This document shows positions 17,420-25,884 of a DNA stretch of 64,000 bases, in pieces. Each line of letters opens with the position of its first letter. The stretch's first letter is position 1. The notes beneath the pieces are model-generated. The model searched no databases and was not told the DNA's origin. It saw only the letters and a program-made list of their open reading frames with translations. The DNA is from Flavobacteriales bacterium (GTDB taxonomy: Bacteria > Bacteroidota > Bacteroidia > Flavobacteriales_F > PHOS-HE28): NCBI GenBank assembly GCA_016788635.1, contig JAEUSU010000008.1, positions 1 through 64,000 on the forward strand, in the 5' to 3' direction. The position numbers were made by a program, and so were the translations under genes.

Positions 17420-17539
17420 GAGCACGTTGAATGAGGGCTTCGTACGCGAAAGGACCGGTGCGGGTTGCCTCATTTATGCGCGCGATCGAACCACTGGCGG
17501 GCAGGGGTGTACGGAAGCCCCGGACAACGACCACCACGC

Positions 17540-18391
17540 ATGCGCACCTTCCGTCTTGCAGGCCGGCATCTCCTTCAGGATGCCCGCCATTTCCAGATCC
17601 TCTTTCAAGCCGCCTTCCTGTGCTATGGCATCGGCTGGCTGGGTTGGGATGCCGAGCTGGGCCGCTATGCCTTGGTGTTCGGCACTGCCCTGGGTGTGCA
17701 GGCGTTCTTCATTCGTTGGAAGGGCCTCCCGGCCTCCTCGTGGAAGAGCGCGATGATCACGGCCCTGGGACTTTCGTTGCTGCTGAAGGCAGGCGGTCCG
17801 CTCACGCTGGTGCTGGCTGCGACCACAGCCATCGCGTCGAAGTTCTTCATTCGCTTCAACGGCAAGCATGTGTTCAACCCCGGCAACCTGGGCATCGTGC
17901 TCGCCGCGCTGCTTACCGGTGATGCGTGGGTAAGCCCGGGACAGTGGGGGAGTGGGGCCCTGCTGGTTTTCCTCGTGGGTGCCGCCGGCAGCATGGTGGT
18001 GTTGCGCGTGGGGCGCATCGACATCAGCGTGGCCTTCCTCGGCGCGTTCGCTGCGTTGGAGTTCGCCCGCACCGTGCTGTACCTGGGCTGGGGCACCGAT
18101 GTGTGGTTGCACAAACTCTCCAGCGGCTCGCTGCTCCTGTTCACCTTCTTCATGATCACCGACCCCATGACGACGCCCGACCATCGCGGTGCGCGCATTG
18201 CTTGGAGCATGGCGGTAGCGGCGGTGGCCTTCCTGCTCAGTTGGAAGCTGCAGGTGTATGCCGCGCCGATCTGGGCCCTGGTCCTGCTCTCTCCGCTCAC
18301 CCCGCTCTTCGATCGCTTCTGGAAAGGCGAACGCTTCCAATGGATCAGGCCGGATGCCCCGCGCCTGCCCCGCCACGCAACGTCCAACTGA
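17540..18391 (+). CDS. RnfD/NqrB-family membrane protein (solitary)
   Basis: The 283-residue protein has about eight hydrophobic helices and matches the NQR2/RnfD/RnfE family. The loop GKHVFNPGNLGIV and the segment SSGSLLLFTFFMITDPMTTP carry the conserved flavin-attachment-region pattern (SGxxxxxFFMITDP). In complete Rnf/Nqr complexes this subunit binds covalent FMN and helps ion translocation. No other rnf/nqr gene is nearby, and a DUF2330 gene follows 26 nt downstream. The ATG at 17540 is preferred over upstream in-frame codons because MRTFRLAGRHLLQ begins the family-like N-terminus. Confidence 0.85.
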   Translation: MRTFRLAGRHLLQDARHFQILFQAAFLCYGIGWLGWDAELGRYALVFGTALGVQAFFIRWKGLPASSWKSAMITALGLSLLLKAGGPLTLVLAATTAIASKFFIRFNGKHVFNPGNLGIVLAALLTGDAWVSPGQWGSGALLVFLVGAAGSMVVLRVGRIDISVAFLGAFAALEFARTVLYLGWGTDVWLHKLSSGSLLLFTFFMITDPMTTPDHRGARIAWSMAVAAVAFLLSWKLQVYAAPIWALVLLSPLTPLFDRFWKGERFQWIRPDAPRLPRHATSN

Positions 18392-18417
18392 TCACCCTGC
18401 ACACCCCTCTCCAACAC

Positions 18418-19890
18418 ATGCATACCCACATGATGACCCGAACATTGCTGGGCGCGGTCGCGCTCCTTGCCACCGGACAGGCCATGGCCTTCTGTGGCTT
18501 CTATGTGGCCAAGGCCGATGCCACCCTGTTCAACGACAAAAGCGAGGTGATCCTGGTGCGCGATGGCGAGCGTACGGTGATCACCATGAGCAACGACTTC
18601 AAGGGCAACGTGAAGGACTTCGCCATGGTGGTGCCGGTGCCTGTGGTGCTGGAGCGGGATGACATCCGCATCGCCGACGCATCGTTGTTCCGCAAACTGG
18701 ACAGCTACAGCGCCCCGCGTCTGGTGGAGTATTTCGATGAGAACCCCTGCCAGCCGCTGTACCTCTATGACAGCGTGATGGAGAACGTGCCCGCCGCCGC
18801 CACCAGCACGCGCGGTGAGCGTGAGGTGGAGAAGAAGGCCCGCAGCTATGGCGTCACCATCGAGGCCACCTATACCGTGGGCGAGTACGACATCCTGATC
18901 TTGAGCGCCAAGGAGAGTACGGGCCTGAAGCAGTGGCTGCTGGACAACGGGTACAAGATCCCGGCAACGGCGCACGAGGTGCTGGACCCCTACATCAAGA
19001 GCAACCTGAAGTTCTTTGTGGTGAAGGTGAACCTGAAGGAGCTGCAGGCCTCGGGCTTCAATTCATTGCGGCCGCTGCAGATCCGTTTTGAACACCCCAA
19101 GTTCATGCTGCCCATCCGCTTGGGCATGGCCAACAGCAGCGGTGAGCAGGACATGGTGGTGTACGCCTTCACGCGTACGGGCCGGGTGGAGTGCGTGAAC
19201 TACCGCACGGTGAAGGTGCCCACGGACCGCAATATCCCGCTCTTCGTAAAGGAGCGTTTCGGCCGCTTCTACAAGGACCTTTTCGCGCGTGCATGGCGGC
19301 GGGAGGGCCGCAATGCGGTCTTCCTGGAGTATGCCTGGAACGTGACGCCCAATTGGGGCGGCATGAAGTGCGACCCCTGCGTGGGCCCGCCGCCGCTGGA
19401 CCAGCAGTTCGTGGACGCCGGTGTGAACTGGAGCGGCCGTGGCGCGCAGGGCGCACAGGTCTTCTTCACGCGCCTGCATGTGCGGTATGGCCGCGACAAG
19501 TTCCCCGCCGACCTGCAGTTCCAGGTGACACCGAACACGGAGCACTACCAGGCGCGCTATGTGCTCACACACCCCGCACAGGGCGACCTCAGTTGCAGTG
19601 AGGGCCAGAACTACCTGGAGAACCTGTACTACCGGCGCGGCCGCGAGATGGATGAACTGGCCACGCTCACCGGGTGGGATGTGAGCACCTTCCGCAGCTA
19701 CGTGCGCGAGATCGGCGACCGGCTGCCGCCTGAACGCCGCAACGCACTGGATGCTCCGCTGGCTCCGTTCCGCAGGCCACCGGGCGGGGGACCGGGTGCA
19801 TGGGCATTCCTCGCGCTGCTGACCGGTGCGTTGCTGGTGGCCTGGTACTTCGCGCGTCCCCTGCCGCAGGTGGCGAAAGGGAACGTGTGA
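18418..19890 (+). CDS. DUF2330 domain-containing exported membrane-anchored protein
   Basis: The 490-residue protein has a signal peptide (MMTRTLLGAVALLATGQAMA) followed directly by FCGFYVAKADATLFNDKSEV, the hallmark start of DUF2330. A long extracytoplasmic region with conserved blocks follows (NDFKGNVKDFAMVVPVPVVL, HVRYGRDKFPADLQFQ), with a single C-terminal helix (WAFLALLTGALLVAWYFAR). The function is unknown. Tight linkage to the RnfD homologue suggests they work together. ATGs at 18418, 18430 and 18433 are all possible. The stop codon directly abuts the stop of the convergent antiporter gene (TGA|TCA). Confidence 0.85.
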   Translation: MHTHMMTRTLLGAVALLATGQAMAFCGFYVAKADATLFNDKSEVILVRDGERTVITMSNDFKGNVKDFAMVVPVPVVLERDDIRIADASLFRKLDSYSAPRLVEYFDENPCQPLYLYDSVMENVPAAATSTRGEREVEKKARSYGVTIEATYTVGEYDILILSAKESTGLKQWLLDNGYKIPATAHEVLDPYIKSNLKFFVVKVNLKELQASGFNSLRPLQIRFEHPKFMLPIRLGMANSSGEQDMVVYAFTRTGRVECVNYRTVKVPTDRNIPLFVKERFGRFYKDLFARAWRREGRNAVFLEYAWNVTPNWGGMKCDPCVGPPPLDQQFVDAGVNWSGRGAQGAQVFFTRLHVRYGRDKFPADLQFQVTPNTEHYQARYVLTHPAQGDLSCSEGQNYLENLYYRRGREMDELATLTGWDVSTFRSYVREIGDRLPPERRNALDAPLAPFRRPPGGGPGAWAFLALLTGALLVAWYFARPLPQVAKGNV

Positions 19891-21900
19891 TCAGCGCAGC
19901 TCGCGGTCCAGCCGCTCGATGTTGTCGGGTGCTCCAAGCAGATAGAGCAGGTCATCCTGCTGGATGCGTTCCGCCCCTGAGAGGTTGGTGATGTAGCGTT
20001 TGCCGCGCCGGATGGCCAGCACTGTGATGCCGTACTTCTCGCGCAGGCCCACCTCGGCAATGCTTCGGCCCACCACACGGGAACGCCCCAGCGATACCGG
20101 CAGCGTGGCGATCTCCAACCCGGGGATCGTGATCACCTCATCCTGGGCAGGCTTGCGTGCGGAAGGCTTGCCGGGGGTGGGTGTGCCGCGCAACATGCCG
20201 TAGTGGTCGCGGCGTATGCGGGCCACCAGGTCCTTGATGGCGTGCTCGGGCACCAGGTACTTGCGCAGCACGCGGTAGAAGATCTCGATGCTGGTCTCGA
20301 ACTCCTCGGGGATCACCTCGTTGGCACCGGCCTCGATGTTGGCCGCGATCTCCCGCACGTAGCGCGTACGCACGATCAGGTAGGCCGTGCTGTGTGCGCG
20401 CAGGCTTCGCACGATGCGGCGGGTGGTGTCGGCATCACTGATGGCCACCACCACCACACGCGCCGCCGACACGTGGGCCATCTCCAGCACATGTTCGTTC
20501 TGCGCATCGCCATGCACCACGTGCAGGCCCATTTCGGCGGCGATGCGCGCCTGGGTGGGGTCCGCCTCGATCACGGCACAGCGTATGCGCGCGCTGGCCG
20601 CGGCCTTGGCCACATTCTGCCCGTTAAGGCCGAAGCCCACGATCACAATGTGGTCGCGCATCTCCTGCGCGGCGCTGCGGCTCTCACGGCGCACGCGCAT
20701 CACCGCATCCAGGCGTTCGCCAACGGCACGCGGCAGGAAGGTGGTGAACAGCCGGCGAACTAAAAATTCCGACCGGTTCATCAGGAACGGCGTGGCGGCC
20801 ATGCTGAGGATGGAGACACCCAGGAAGAGCTGGTAGTTCTCCGGTGAAAGCAGCCGCAACCGCATGCCGGGCAGGGCCAGCACGAAGGCGAACTCGCCCA
20901 CCTGCAGCAGGGCCAGCGCGCTCATCAGTGCGGTGCGCACGGGGTAGCGCAGCACCCACACCGCCACGAAGGCCGTGATGGTCTTCAGCAGCATCACCAG
21001 GATGGCGAGTCCAAAGACGGCGAGCGGACGCGTGGCGAAGAGGCCGGGCTCCACCAACATGCCGATGCTCACGAAGAAGAAGCTCATGAACAGCTCGTGG
21101 AAGGGTTTCACCAACCCGCTGGCGTGGTAGGCCTGGTCCGTTTCCGAGATGAGGATGCCCGCAAAGAAGGCGCCCAAGGCCAGCGACAAGCCCATGGCCT
21201 GCGTGGCCCAGGCCGCACCGAAGCACAGGGCCACCACGGTGGTGAGGAAGAGCTCCTGGTTGCGGCCGCGTGATACGGTATGGAGCAGACGCGGCACCAC
21301 GAAACGCCCCAGCATGTACACCGCCACCACCAGCACCACCATTTTACCGAGCAGCACCAGCAGATCGCCCCGCACGTTGCGGCTCTGCCCGGCCAGCAGC
21401 GGCACTACCAGCAGCATGGGCACCACCAGAATGTCCTGGTAGATGAGGATGGCGGCGGACACCCGTCCATGCGGCGCATCGATCCGGCCCTGGTCCTTCA
21501 GCACGCGCAACACGATGGCCGTGCTGCTGAGGGCGATGAGGAAACCCATGAAGATGGCCGCAGGCCAGGCCAGCCCCATGAGGTGCGCCACCCAGGCCAC
21601 GATGCCGATGGTGAGCCCCGCCTGCAGGGAGCCGCCCACGAACACGGTGGTGCCCAGGGAGGCCAGCTTCTTCAGGCTGAACTCCATGCCGATCACGAAG
21701 AGCAGGAAGATGATGCCCAGCTCTGCCAGCGTCTCCACGGTCTCCACCTCATCCACCCAGCCCAGCCCGTGCGGGCCTGCGATGGCACCAGCCAGAATGA
21801 AGCCGAGCACGCCTGGCAGCCGCAGCCGGCGGAACAGCAGGATGATGCCGACACCCAGCGCCAGCACCACCAGCAGTTCTTCGAAGAGCGCGACGTGCAT
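19891..21900 (-). CDS. CPA2-family cation:proton antiporter (KefB/KefC-like) with TrkA domains
   Basis: The 669-residue protein has about twelve membrane helices forming a Na+/H+ exchanger-type domain (GFILAGAIAGPHGLG, FLLFVIGMEFSLKKL, SSTAIVLRVLKDQG), then a cytoplasmic TrkA-N Rossmann domain (IVIVGFGLNGQNVAKAA) and a C-terminal TrkA-C domain (VVGRSIAEVGLREKYGITV). It should exchange K+ or Na+ for H+ under nucleotide control. It starts 7 nt after the stop of the DUF486 gene, so the two form an operon. Confidence 0.93.
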   Translation of the reverse strand: MHVALFEELLVVLALGVGIILLFRRLRLPGVLGFILAGAIAGPHGLGWVDEVETVETLAELGIIFLLFVIGMEFSLKKLASLGTTVFVGGSLQAGLTIGIVAWVAHLMGLAWPAAIFMGFLIALSSTAIVLRVLKDQGRIDAPHGRVSAAILIYQDILVVPMLLVVPLLAGQSRNVRGDLLVLLGKMVVLVVAVYMLGRFVVPRLLHTVSRGRNQELFLTTVVALCFGAAWATQAMGLSLALGAFFAGILISETDQAYHASGLVKPFHELFMSFFFVSIGMLVEPGLFATRPLAVFGLAILVMLLKTITAFVAVWVLRYPVRTALMSALALLQVGEFAFVLALPGMRLRLLSPENYQLFLGVSILSMAATPFLMNRSEFLVRRLFTTFLPRAVGERLDAVMRVRRESRSAAQEMRDHIVIVGFGLNGQNVAKAAASARIRCAVIEADPTQARIAAEMGLHVVHGDAQNEHVLEMAHVSAARVVVVAISDADTTRRIVRSLRAHSTAYLIVRTRYVREIAANIEAGANEVIPEEFETSIEIFYRVLRKYLVPEHAIKDLVARIRRDHYGMLRGTPTPGKPSARKPAQDEVITIPGLEIATLPVSLGRSRVVGRSIAEVGLREKYGITVLAIRRGKRYITNLSGAERIQQDDLLYLLGAPDNIERLDRELR

Positions 21901-21907
21901 CCTGCGG

Positions 21908-22279
21908 TCAGCGGTCCTTGAACACCAACCAGGTGGCGGCCACCAGCAGCACGGCGGCCGCGAGGTGGTTCCACTTGAGCTGTTCCGTGCGGAAGACCAG
22001 CAGGGTGAAGATGGTGAATACCGTGAGACCGGTGACCTCCTGCACCACCTTCAACTGCACCAGGTTGAAGGGGCCGCCATGCCCAAGGTAGCCCAGGCGG
22101 TTGGCCGGCACCTGCAGGCAGTATTCGAAGAAGGCGATGCCCCAGCTCACCAGGATGATGGATACCAGCCCGAGCTCTTTGGCCCAACTGATGTTCTTGA
22201 AGCGCAGGTGGCCGTACCAGGCGAAGGTCATGAAGGTGTTGGAGAGGGCGAGCAGCACAACGGTCCAGAGGCCTTTCAT
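21908..22279 (-). CDS. DUF486 (DMT-superfamily) membrane protein
   Basis: The 123-residue protein has four helices and matches DUF486: MKGLWTVVLLALSNTFMTFA at the start, GIAFFEYCLQVPANRLGY in the middle and a terminal helix ending TWLVFKDR. The family is distantly related to small drug/metabolite transporters; its substrate is unknown. It is first in an operon with the antiporter. A box-like GATCTTCG lies about 20 nt upstream on the minus strand. Confidence 0.92.
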   Translation of the reverse strand: MKGLWTVVLLALSNTFMTFAWYGHLRFKNISWAKELGLVSIILVSWGIAFFEYCLQVPANRLGYLGHGGPFNLVQLKVVQEVTGLTVFTIFTLLVFRTEQLKWNHLAAAVLLVAATWLVFKDR

Positions 22280-22371
22280 GGGCGATGTTCAGTGGGCCGA
22301 AGATCCGGAAGGGGCGGGGTGACCGGGTGAAGCACCGCCGCACATGGTCAACGGTGTGCTGTTGATGCGGA

Positions 22372-22379
22372 TAGCTTTG
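22372..22379 (+). promoter_or_regulatory. -7 box (TAGCTTTG) 4 nt before a start codon
   Basis: This is an exact TAnnTTTG match whose last base is 4 nt from the ATG at 22384. It is the clearest case in the window of promoter geometry that predicts a leaderless mRNA. Confidence 0.6.
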
Positions 22380-22383
22380 GTGC

Positions 22384-22758
22384 ATGTTCGAGCACCGCGG
22401 CCAGCCGGTCATCGGCCGGGCCGCCTTCTTCATGCGCCAGTTGCGCGCAGTGTGCCTTGCAGGCCTTATCGCGGCGGTATCGCTCCTGGGCGGTGCGGCC
22501 GGCTACCACTGGCTGGCCGGGCTGGCCTGGGTGGATGCCCTGTTGAACGCGGCCATGATCCTTACCGGCATGGGCCCTGTGGATACGCTGCCGAACGATG
22601 CGGCCAAGCTTTTTGCCACCTTCTACGCGCTTTACAGCGGTGTGGCTTTTCTAACGATCATGGCGGTTTTCCTGGCCCCCTTGGTGCATCGGTTGCTGCA
22701 TCGGCTGCACATGGACCGGGATGGTGATGATGCCGGGCAGGACACGCCCGACCGGTAA
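22384..22758 (+). CDS. Small two-helix membrane protein, pore-like (ion-channel related?)
   Basis: The 124-residue protein has helix 1 at about 23-45 (AVCLAGLIAAVSLLGGAAGY), a re-entrant-like segment WVDALLNAAMILTGMGPVD, and helix 2 at about 78-100 (FATFYALYSGVAFLTIMAVF), with a charged C-terminus (LHRLHMDRDGDD). Helix, pore loop and helix is the layout of a two-TM K+ channel subunit. GMGPVD stands where TxGYGD would be, and the aromatic is lost. I know similar unnamed proteins in Bacteroidota, but no function is established. It precedes the desaturase gene by 44 nt. Confidence 0.7.
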   Translation: MFEHRGQPVIGRAAFFMRQLRAVCLAGLIAAVSLLGGAAGYHWLAGLAWVDALLNAAMILTGMGPVDTLPNDAAKLFATFYALYSGVAFLTIMAVFLAPLVHRLLHRLHMDRDGDDAGQDTPDR

Positions 22759-22802
22759 CGATTAGCTTCGTGCGCCCATTTCGAACGAAGCGGGCGGAAC
22801 CC

Positions 22803-23870
22803 ATGCTCAAAACCGTACCGCCGATCACCGATCCGGTCTTCGTGCGCCCCGATCGCTATTCGCTCCTCGACCGCTTCTTTCTGCGCTTCCTGCGCGACGA
22901 GCGCGACCTGCCCTTCCCCTACCTGATGATGAAGGTGGCCTTTCTGATGGTGCCCCTGGCCATTCTGCTGTACATGCCCTTCGTCACCGGATGGTTGTGG
23001 GCCGCCATAGCCGTGGGCTATTTCTACCTGAACAACGTGCGGCTGAAGGGGCCCTTCGGCCTGATGATGCATTGCAGCACCCACCGGCCGCTCTTCAAGC
23101 CGGAATATGAATGGATGAACCGCATCATCCCCTGGTTCCTGGCCCCCTGGTTCGGGCAGAGCCCGGAGACCTACCGCGCGCACCACATCGGCATGCACCA
23201 TGCGGAAGGCAACATGCCGGAGGATGGCAGCAGCACCATGTCCTACCAGCGCGACAAGCCGGGCCAGTTCATCAAGTACTACCTGTTGTTCCTTTCCACC
23301 GGGGTGTATGAAATGCTCGTCTACCTTGCGCGCAAGGGCCGCCGCAAGCTCTGGATGGGTGCGCTCTTCGGAGAGCTCTTGTACTTCCTCTTTTGCGCCG
23401 CCATGTGCCTGGTGGACTGGAAGGCCACGCTCGTGGTCTTCATCCTGCCCTTGTTCATCTTCCGCCTCATCGCCATGACCGGCAATTGGGTGCAGCACAC
23501 CTTCATCGATCCCACCGACCCGGGGAATGATTACAAGAACAGCATCACCTGCATCAATGTGAAGTTCAACAAGCGGTGCTGGAACGATGGCTACCACATC
23601 AGCCACCACATCCAGCCCACCCTGCATTGGACCGAACACCCCGTGTTCTTCCAGGAGAACCTGGCCGAGTTCGGCCGCAACAAAGCGGTCATCTTCAACG
23701 GACTTGACTACGGTGCGGTCTTCTTCCTGCTCATGCGCGACCGCTATGAAAAGCTCGCCGAGCACTTCGTGGACGTGGGCGACAACTTCCGCACGGATGA
23801 GGAGGTCATCGCCTTCCTGCGCAGCCGCACCGCGCGCATGGCCTACCCGGCAGCGGCGGTGGTGGCGTGA
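22803..23870 (+). CDS. Fatty acid desaturase family membrane protein
   Basis: The 355-residue protein is a di-iron membrane desaturase or hydroxylase. The three histidine clusters are visible: HCSTH, HHIGMHH and HISHH, between hydrophobic pairs (FLMVPLAILLYMPFV, LFGELLYFLFCAAMCLV). It probably alters membrane lipid chains or a carotenoid-like lipid. Regiospecificity cannot be read. The ATG at 22803 is preferred over a GTG at 22770, which abuts a box TAGCTTCG (22763-22770). It ends directly at the paaY 3' fragment. Confidence 0.88.
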   Translation: MLKTVPPITDPVFVRPDRYSLLDRFFLRFLRDERDLPFPYLMMKVAFLMVPLAILLYMPFVTGWLWAAIAVGYFYLNNVRLKGPFGLMMHCSTHRPLFKPEYEWMNRIIPWFLAPWFGQSPETYRAHHIGMHHAEGNMPEDGSSTMSYQRDKPGQFIKYYLLFLSTGVYEMLVYLARKGRRKLWMGALFGELLYFLFCAAMCLVDWKATLVVFILPLFIFRLIAMTGNWVQHTFIDPTDPGNDYKNSITCINVKFNKRCWNDGYHISHHIQPTLHWTEHPVFFQENLAEFGRNKAVIFNGLDYGAVFFLLMRDRYEKLAEHFVDVGDNFRTDEEVIAFLRSRTARMAYPAAAVVA

Positions 23871-23999
23871 TCAGCCTTTCCGCGTCTTGTTCCACGTGGC
23901 GTAATTCGCCGTGATCGGCGGGCGGCTCTGGTCCACCTCACGCAAGGGCTCGCAGGGGCGGAGTGTGGCGTGCAGTTCGGCGGGCAGTTGCTGGTAGAG
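23871..23999 (-). pseudogene. Detached copy of the paaY 3' end
   Basis: These 129 bp match the last 129 bp of paaY (28386-28514) at 123 positions, in the same orientation, including the stop codon. They encode the last 42 or so residues (RLYQQLPAELHATLRP, PPITANYATWNKTRKG) with two residue changes. Identity ends abruptly at 23999/28514 inside the coding region. It begins right after the desaturase stop. With intact paaY it forms a direct repeat bracketing 24000-28385. Confidence 0.9.
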
Positions 24000-24497
24000 G
24001 CGTTTGATCGTATGTGACCGGGTCGCGGATGCTTGGAAAGGTCGACTATAATGACCCGGAGCCCCCGTGTACCAACATGCACCATGGGACTTCGTTTCGG
24101 TTCGGTGAGTTGATGGATGAAGGCCATTTAACGGCCTCACGATCTCAGCTTCATGGACTATTGGAGCGGCGGGTATGTCTCTCTAAGTGATATCCTTTTC
24201 CTTTGGGACTTTAGCACTCTACCGTAGGTATTAATTGTTTATTTCCCGTTCATCGAAAGTGCATATCCTCACGTGCGGTTTTCGCCGATCCGTGCCATAG
24301 CTCGTCGGTCCGTATGTCACGTATGTCCTTATACTGAAATATATCGCTGCCGATCCGTAAAGGGGCCACCGGCCACCTGACAACGGATAACGGACAACGG
24401 ACAACGGACAACGGACAACGGACAACGGACAACGGACAACGTTAGCCGTTCCGCAAGTTCGCCTCGGGACCTGTCGTATTTGCCATCCCCTGCGGCC
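24000..24497. other. AT-richer intergenic stretch without a recognised gene
   Basis: This stretch between the paaY fragment and a small secreted gene has lower GC than the flanks. It holds the heptanucleotide array at 24380-24441 and a weak box-like TATTTGCC near 24478. No tRNA, conserved RNA or convincing open frame was seen. Frames through the array (repeating VVRCPLS) are products of the repeat. Confidence 0.6.
24380..24441. repeat. Heptanucleotide tandem array (ACAACGG)n, about 9 units
   Basis: There are eight full units and a partial ninth; the second unit is ATAACGG. Seven is not a multiple of three, so on the minus strand all frames read the same repeating peptide pattern. It is intergenic and could change copy number by slippage. 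Confidence 0.95.
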
Positions 24498-24800
24498 ATG
24501 ATGCGCACGCTTGTGTGTTCATGCCTGCTGTTATGCGCGTATGGGACGCAAGCACAAGGCAAACGGCCTGCGCAAAGTGACACCGCCTGGTTCGCTGAGG
24601 CCCAACGGATACTGGATACACTGGATTCAATTGCTTCATGCGAACAGGCCTTATCCCCTTCTCAGCTGGCCAACGGCATATGGCTGGGGCCTGTGAAAGA
24701 GGCACCAGCGCCCATGCAGGGCAGCACCCAGGCGGTGGTGGTCTTACTGGAGGAGGCGCTGCGCCTATTGCTGGAACTGGCCAATAGGGAGGCCACCTAG
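24498..24800 (+). CDS. Small secreted hypothetical protein
   Basis: The 100-residue protein has a signal peptide (MMRTLVCSCLLLCAYGTQAQ). The mature part of about 80 residues includes a helix-rich C-terminus (VVVLLEEALRLLLELANRE). I do not recognise the family. It lies inside the block bracketed by the paaY repeats, 90 nt upstream of a T9SS gene. The chosen ATG starts the signal peptide; ATG 24501 is equivalent. Confidence 0.55.
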   Translation: MMRTLVCSCLLLCAYGTQAQGKRPAQSDTAWFAEAQRILDTLDSIASCEQALSPSQLANGIWLGPVKEAPAPMQGSTQAVVVLLEEALRLLLELANREAT

Positions 24801-24889
24801 GCACCCAAACCGGCCAGGCCATGAGCAGATCTCTCCAAAGGGATCTCACGCGGAAGCTACCTTTCGTAGCATCCAACCCCCTTGTGAAC

Positions 24890-25873
24890 ATGAGATCCCT
24901 TGCCTTTGCCGCGATACAACTTGCCGCTGCTGCCACTGCGCAGAACCTGGTGCCGAATGGGAGCTTTGAGGACTATTACAACTGCCCTACGAATTGGGGT
25001 CAATGGCAACAAGTACAGCACTGGATCAGCCCGTACAACCAATCGGCGGATTACTTCAACGCGTGCACGGGCGACACGATCGCCGGAGTACCATTCAGTC
25101 AATTCGGCTATCAGCATGCCGCTGAGGGGCAAGCGTATATGGGAATGGCCACATACTTGGCTGGAGTTGCACAGTATCGTGAGATGATACAAGTGGAACT
25201 TACGCAACCCTTGCAGGTCGGTGTACCCGTATGCCTTGGTTTCAAGATGGCCGTGGGTGGTTTCGGGTCATGGGGCTTCATCAATTCGGCGAAGTATACG
25301 TGCAAGGGCGTGGGCATGAAGTTCTTTGAGCAGTTGCCAACGAACTGGGCCGCATATCTCTACCCGAATTCGGCTGCCTTGTATTTGGATGAAGTACCCA
25401 CGGATACGGCTATATGGTACGTAATGAGTGGAACGTACATCCCGGATTCTGCCTACACATACTTGGTGGTCGCGAACTTCTTCGCGGATTCACTCAGTGG
25501 TGTGACCTGGTTGGATACCACGGGCTGGGGAGTAACACCGGTTGCATACGCCTTCATTGACGATGTCCGAGTGTCCATGGATCTGAGCTATTGCGATAGT
25601 GAGGTCGGTATTGGCGAACAACAAAGCTTGATCCTAAATGCCTTTCCCAATCCATTCGATGACCGAATTGATGTGCTTTTGTCGGATGTCTCCACGGCTG
25701 CCGTAGTGGAATTACGCAACGCCATCGGACAACTCGTAGCTTCAACGGTGCACAGTGGTTCAGGTCTGGTTTCCTTTCACCTGGCGCCATTGCCTTCAGG
25801 CCTCTACCTGCTCTGTGCGCGCGACACGCATGGAGTGGTCCAAACTGTACCTGTCGCTCATCTCACACCTTAA
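24890..25873 (+). CDS. Secreted protein with T9SS type A sorting domain
   Basis: The 327-residue protein has a signal peptide (MRSLAFAAIQLAAAATAQ) and then NLVPNGSFEDYYNCPTN, the start typical of a jelly-roll, carbohydrate-binding-like domain of Bacteroidota surface proteins, with AFIDDVRVSMDLSYC near its end. From about residue 250 (LNAFPNPFDDRIDVLLSDV) a T9SS type A domain runs to the C-terminus. Binding of a surface ligand is inferred only from the fold type. It is 11 nt upstream of the tail-fibre-like gene, so the two are probably co-transcribed. Base composition is more AT-rich than that of the housekeeping genes. Confidence 0.8.
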   Translation: MRSLAFAAIQLAAAATAQNLVPNGSFEDYYNCPTNWGQWQQVQHWISPYNQSADYFNACTGDTIAGVPFSQFGYQHAAEGQAYMGMATYLAGVAQYREMIQVELTQPLQVGVPVCLGFKMAVGGFGSWGFINSAKYTCKGVGMKFFEQLPTNWAAYLYPNSAALYLDEVPTDTAIWYVMSGTYIPDSAYTYLVVANFFADSLSGVTWLDTTGWGVTPVAYAFIDDVRVSMDLSYCDSEVGIGEQQSLILNAFPNPFDDRIDVLLSDVSTAAVVELRNAIGQLVASTVHSGSGLVSFHLAPLPSGLYLLCARDTHGVVQTVPVAHLTP

Positions 25874-25884
25874 CCTCTTGTCCC

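Noticed and set aside
17926-18417. Upstream extension of the DUF2330 frame
   Set aside because: The extension overlaps the rnfD-like gene in another frame and would bury the signal peptide; ATG 18418 gives a proper exported N-terminus.
23871-24140. 89-codon minus-strand frame including the paaY fragment
   Set aside because: Only the last 43 codons match paaY; the upstream part is unrelated intergenic sequence, so a detached gene end is the better reading.
24380-24441. CRISPR array
   Set aside because: The units are 7 nt in direct tandem with no spacers, and no cas gene is present.
24231-24583. Open frames encoding repeated VVRCPLS peptides
   Set aside because: They are created by the heptanucleotide array read in any frame and have no start context or domain.
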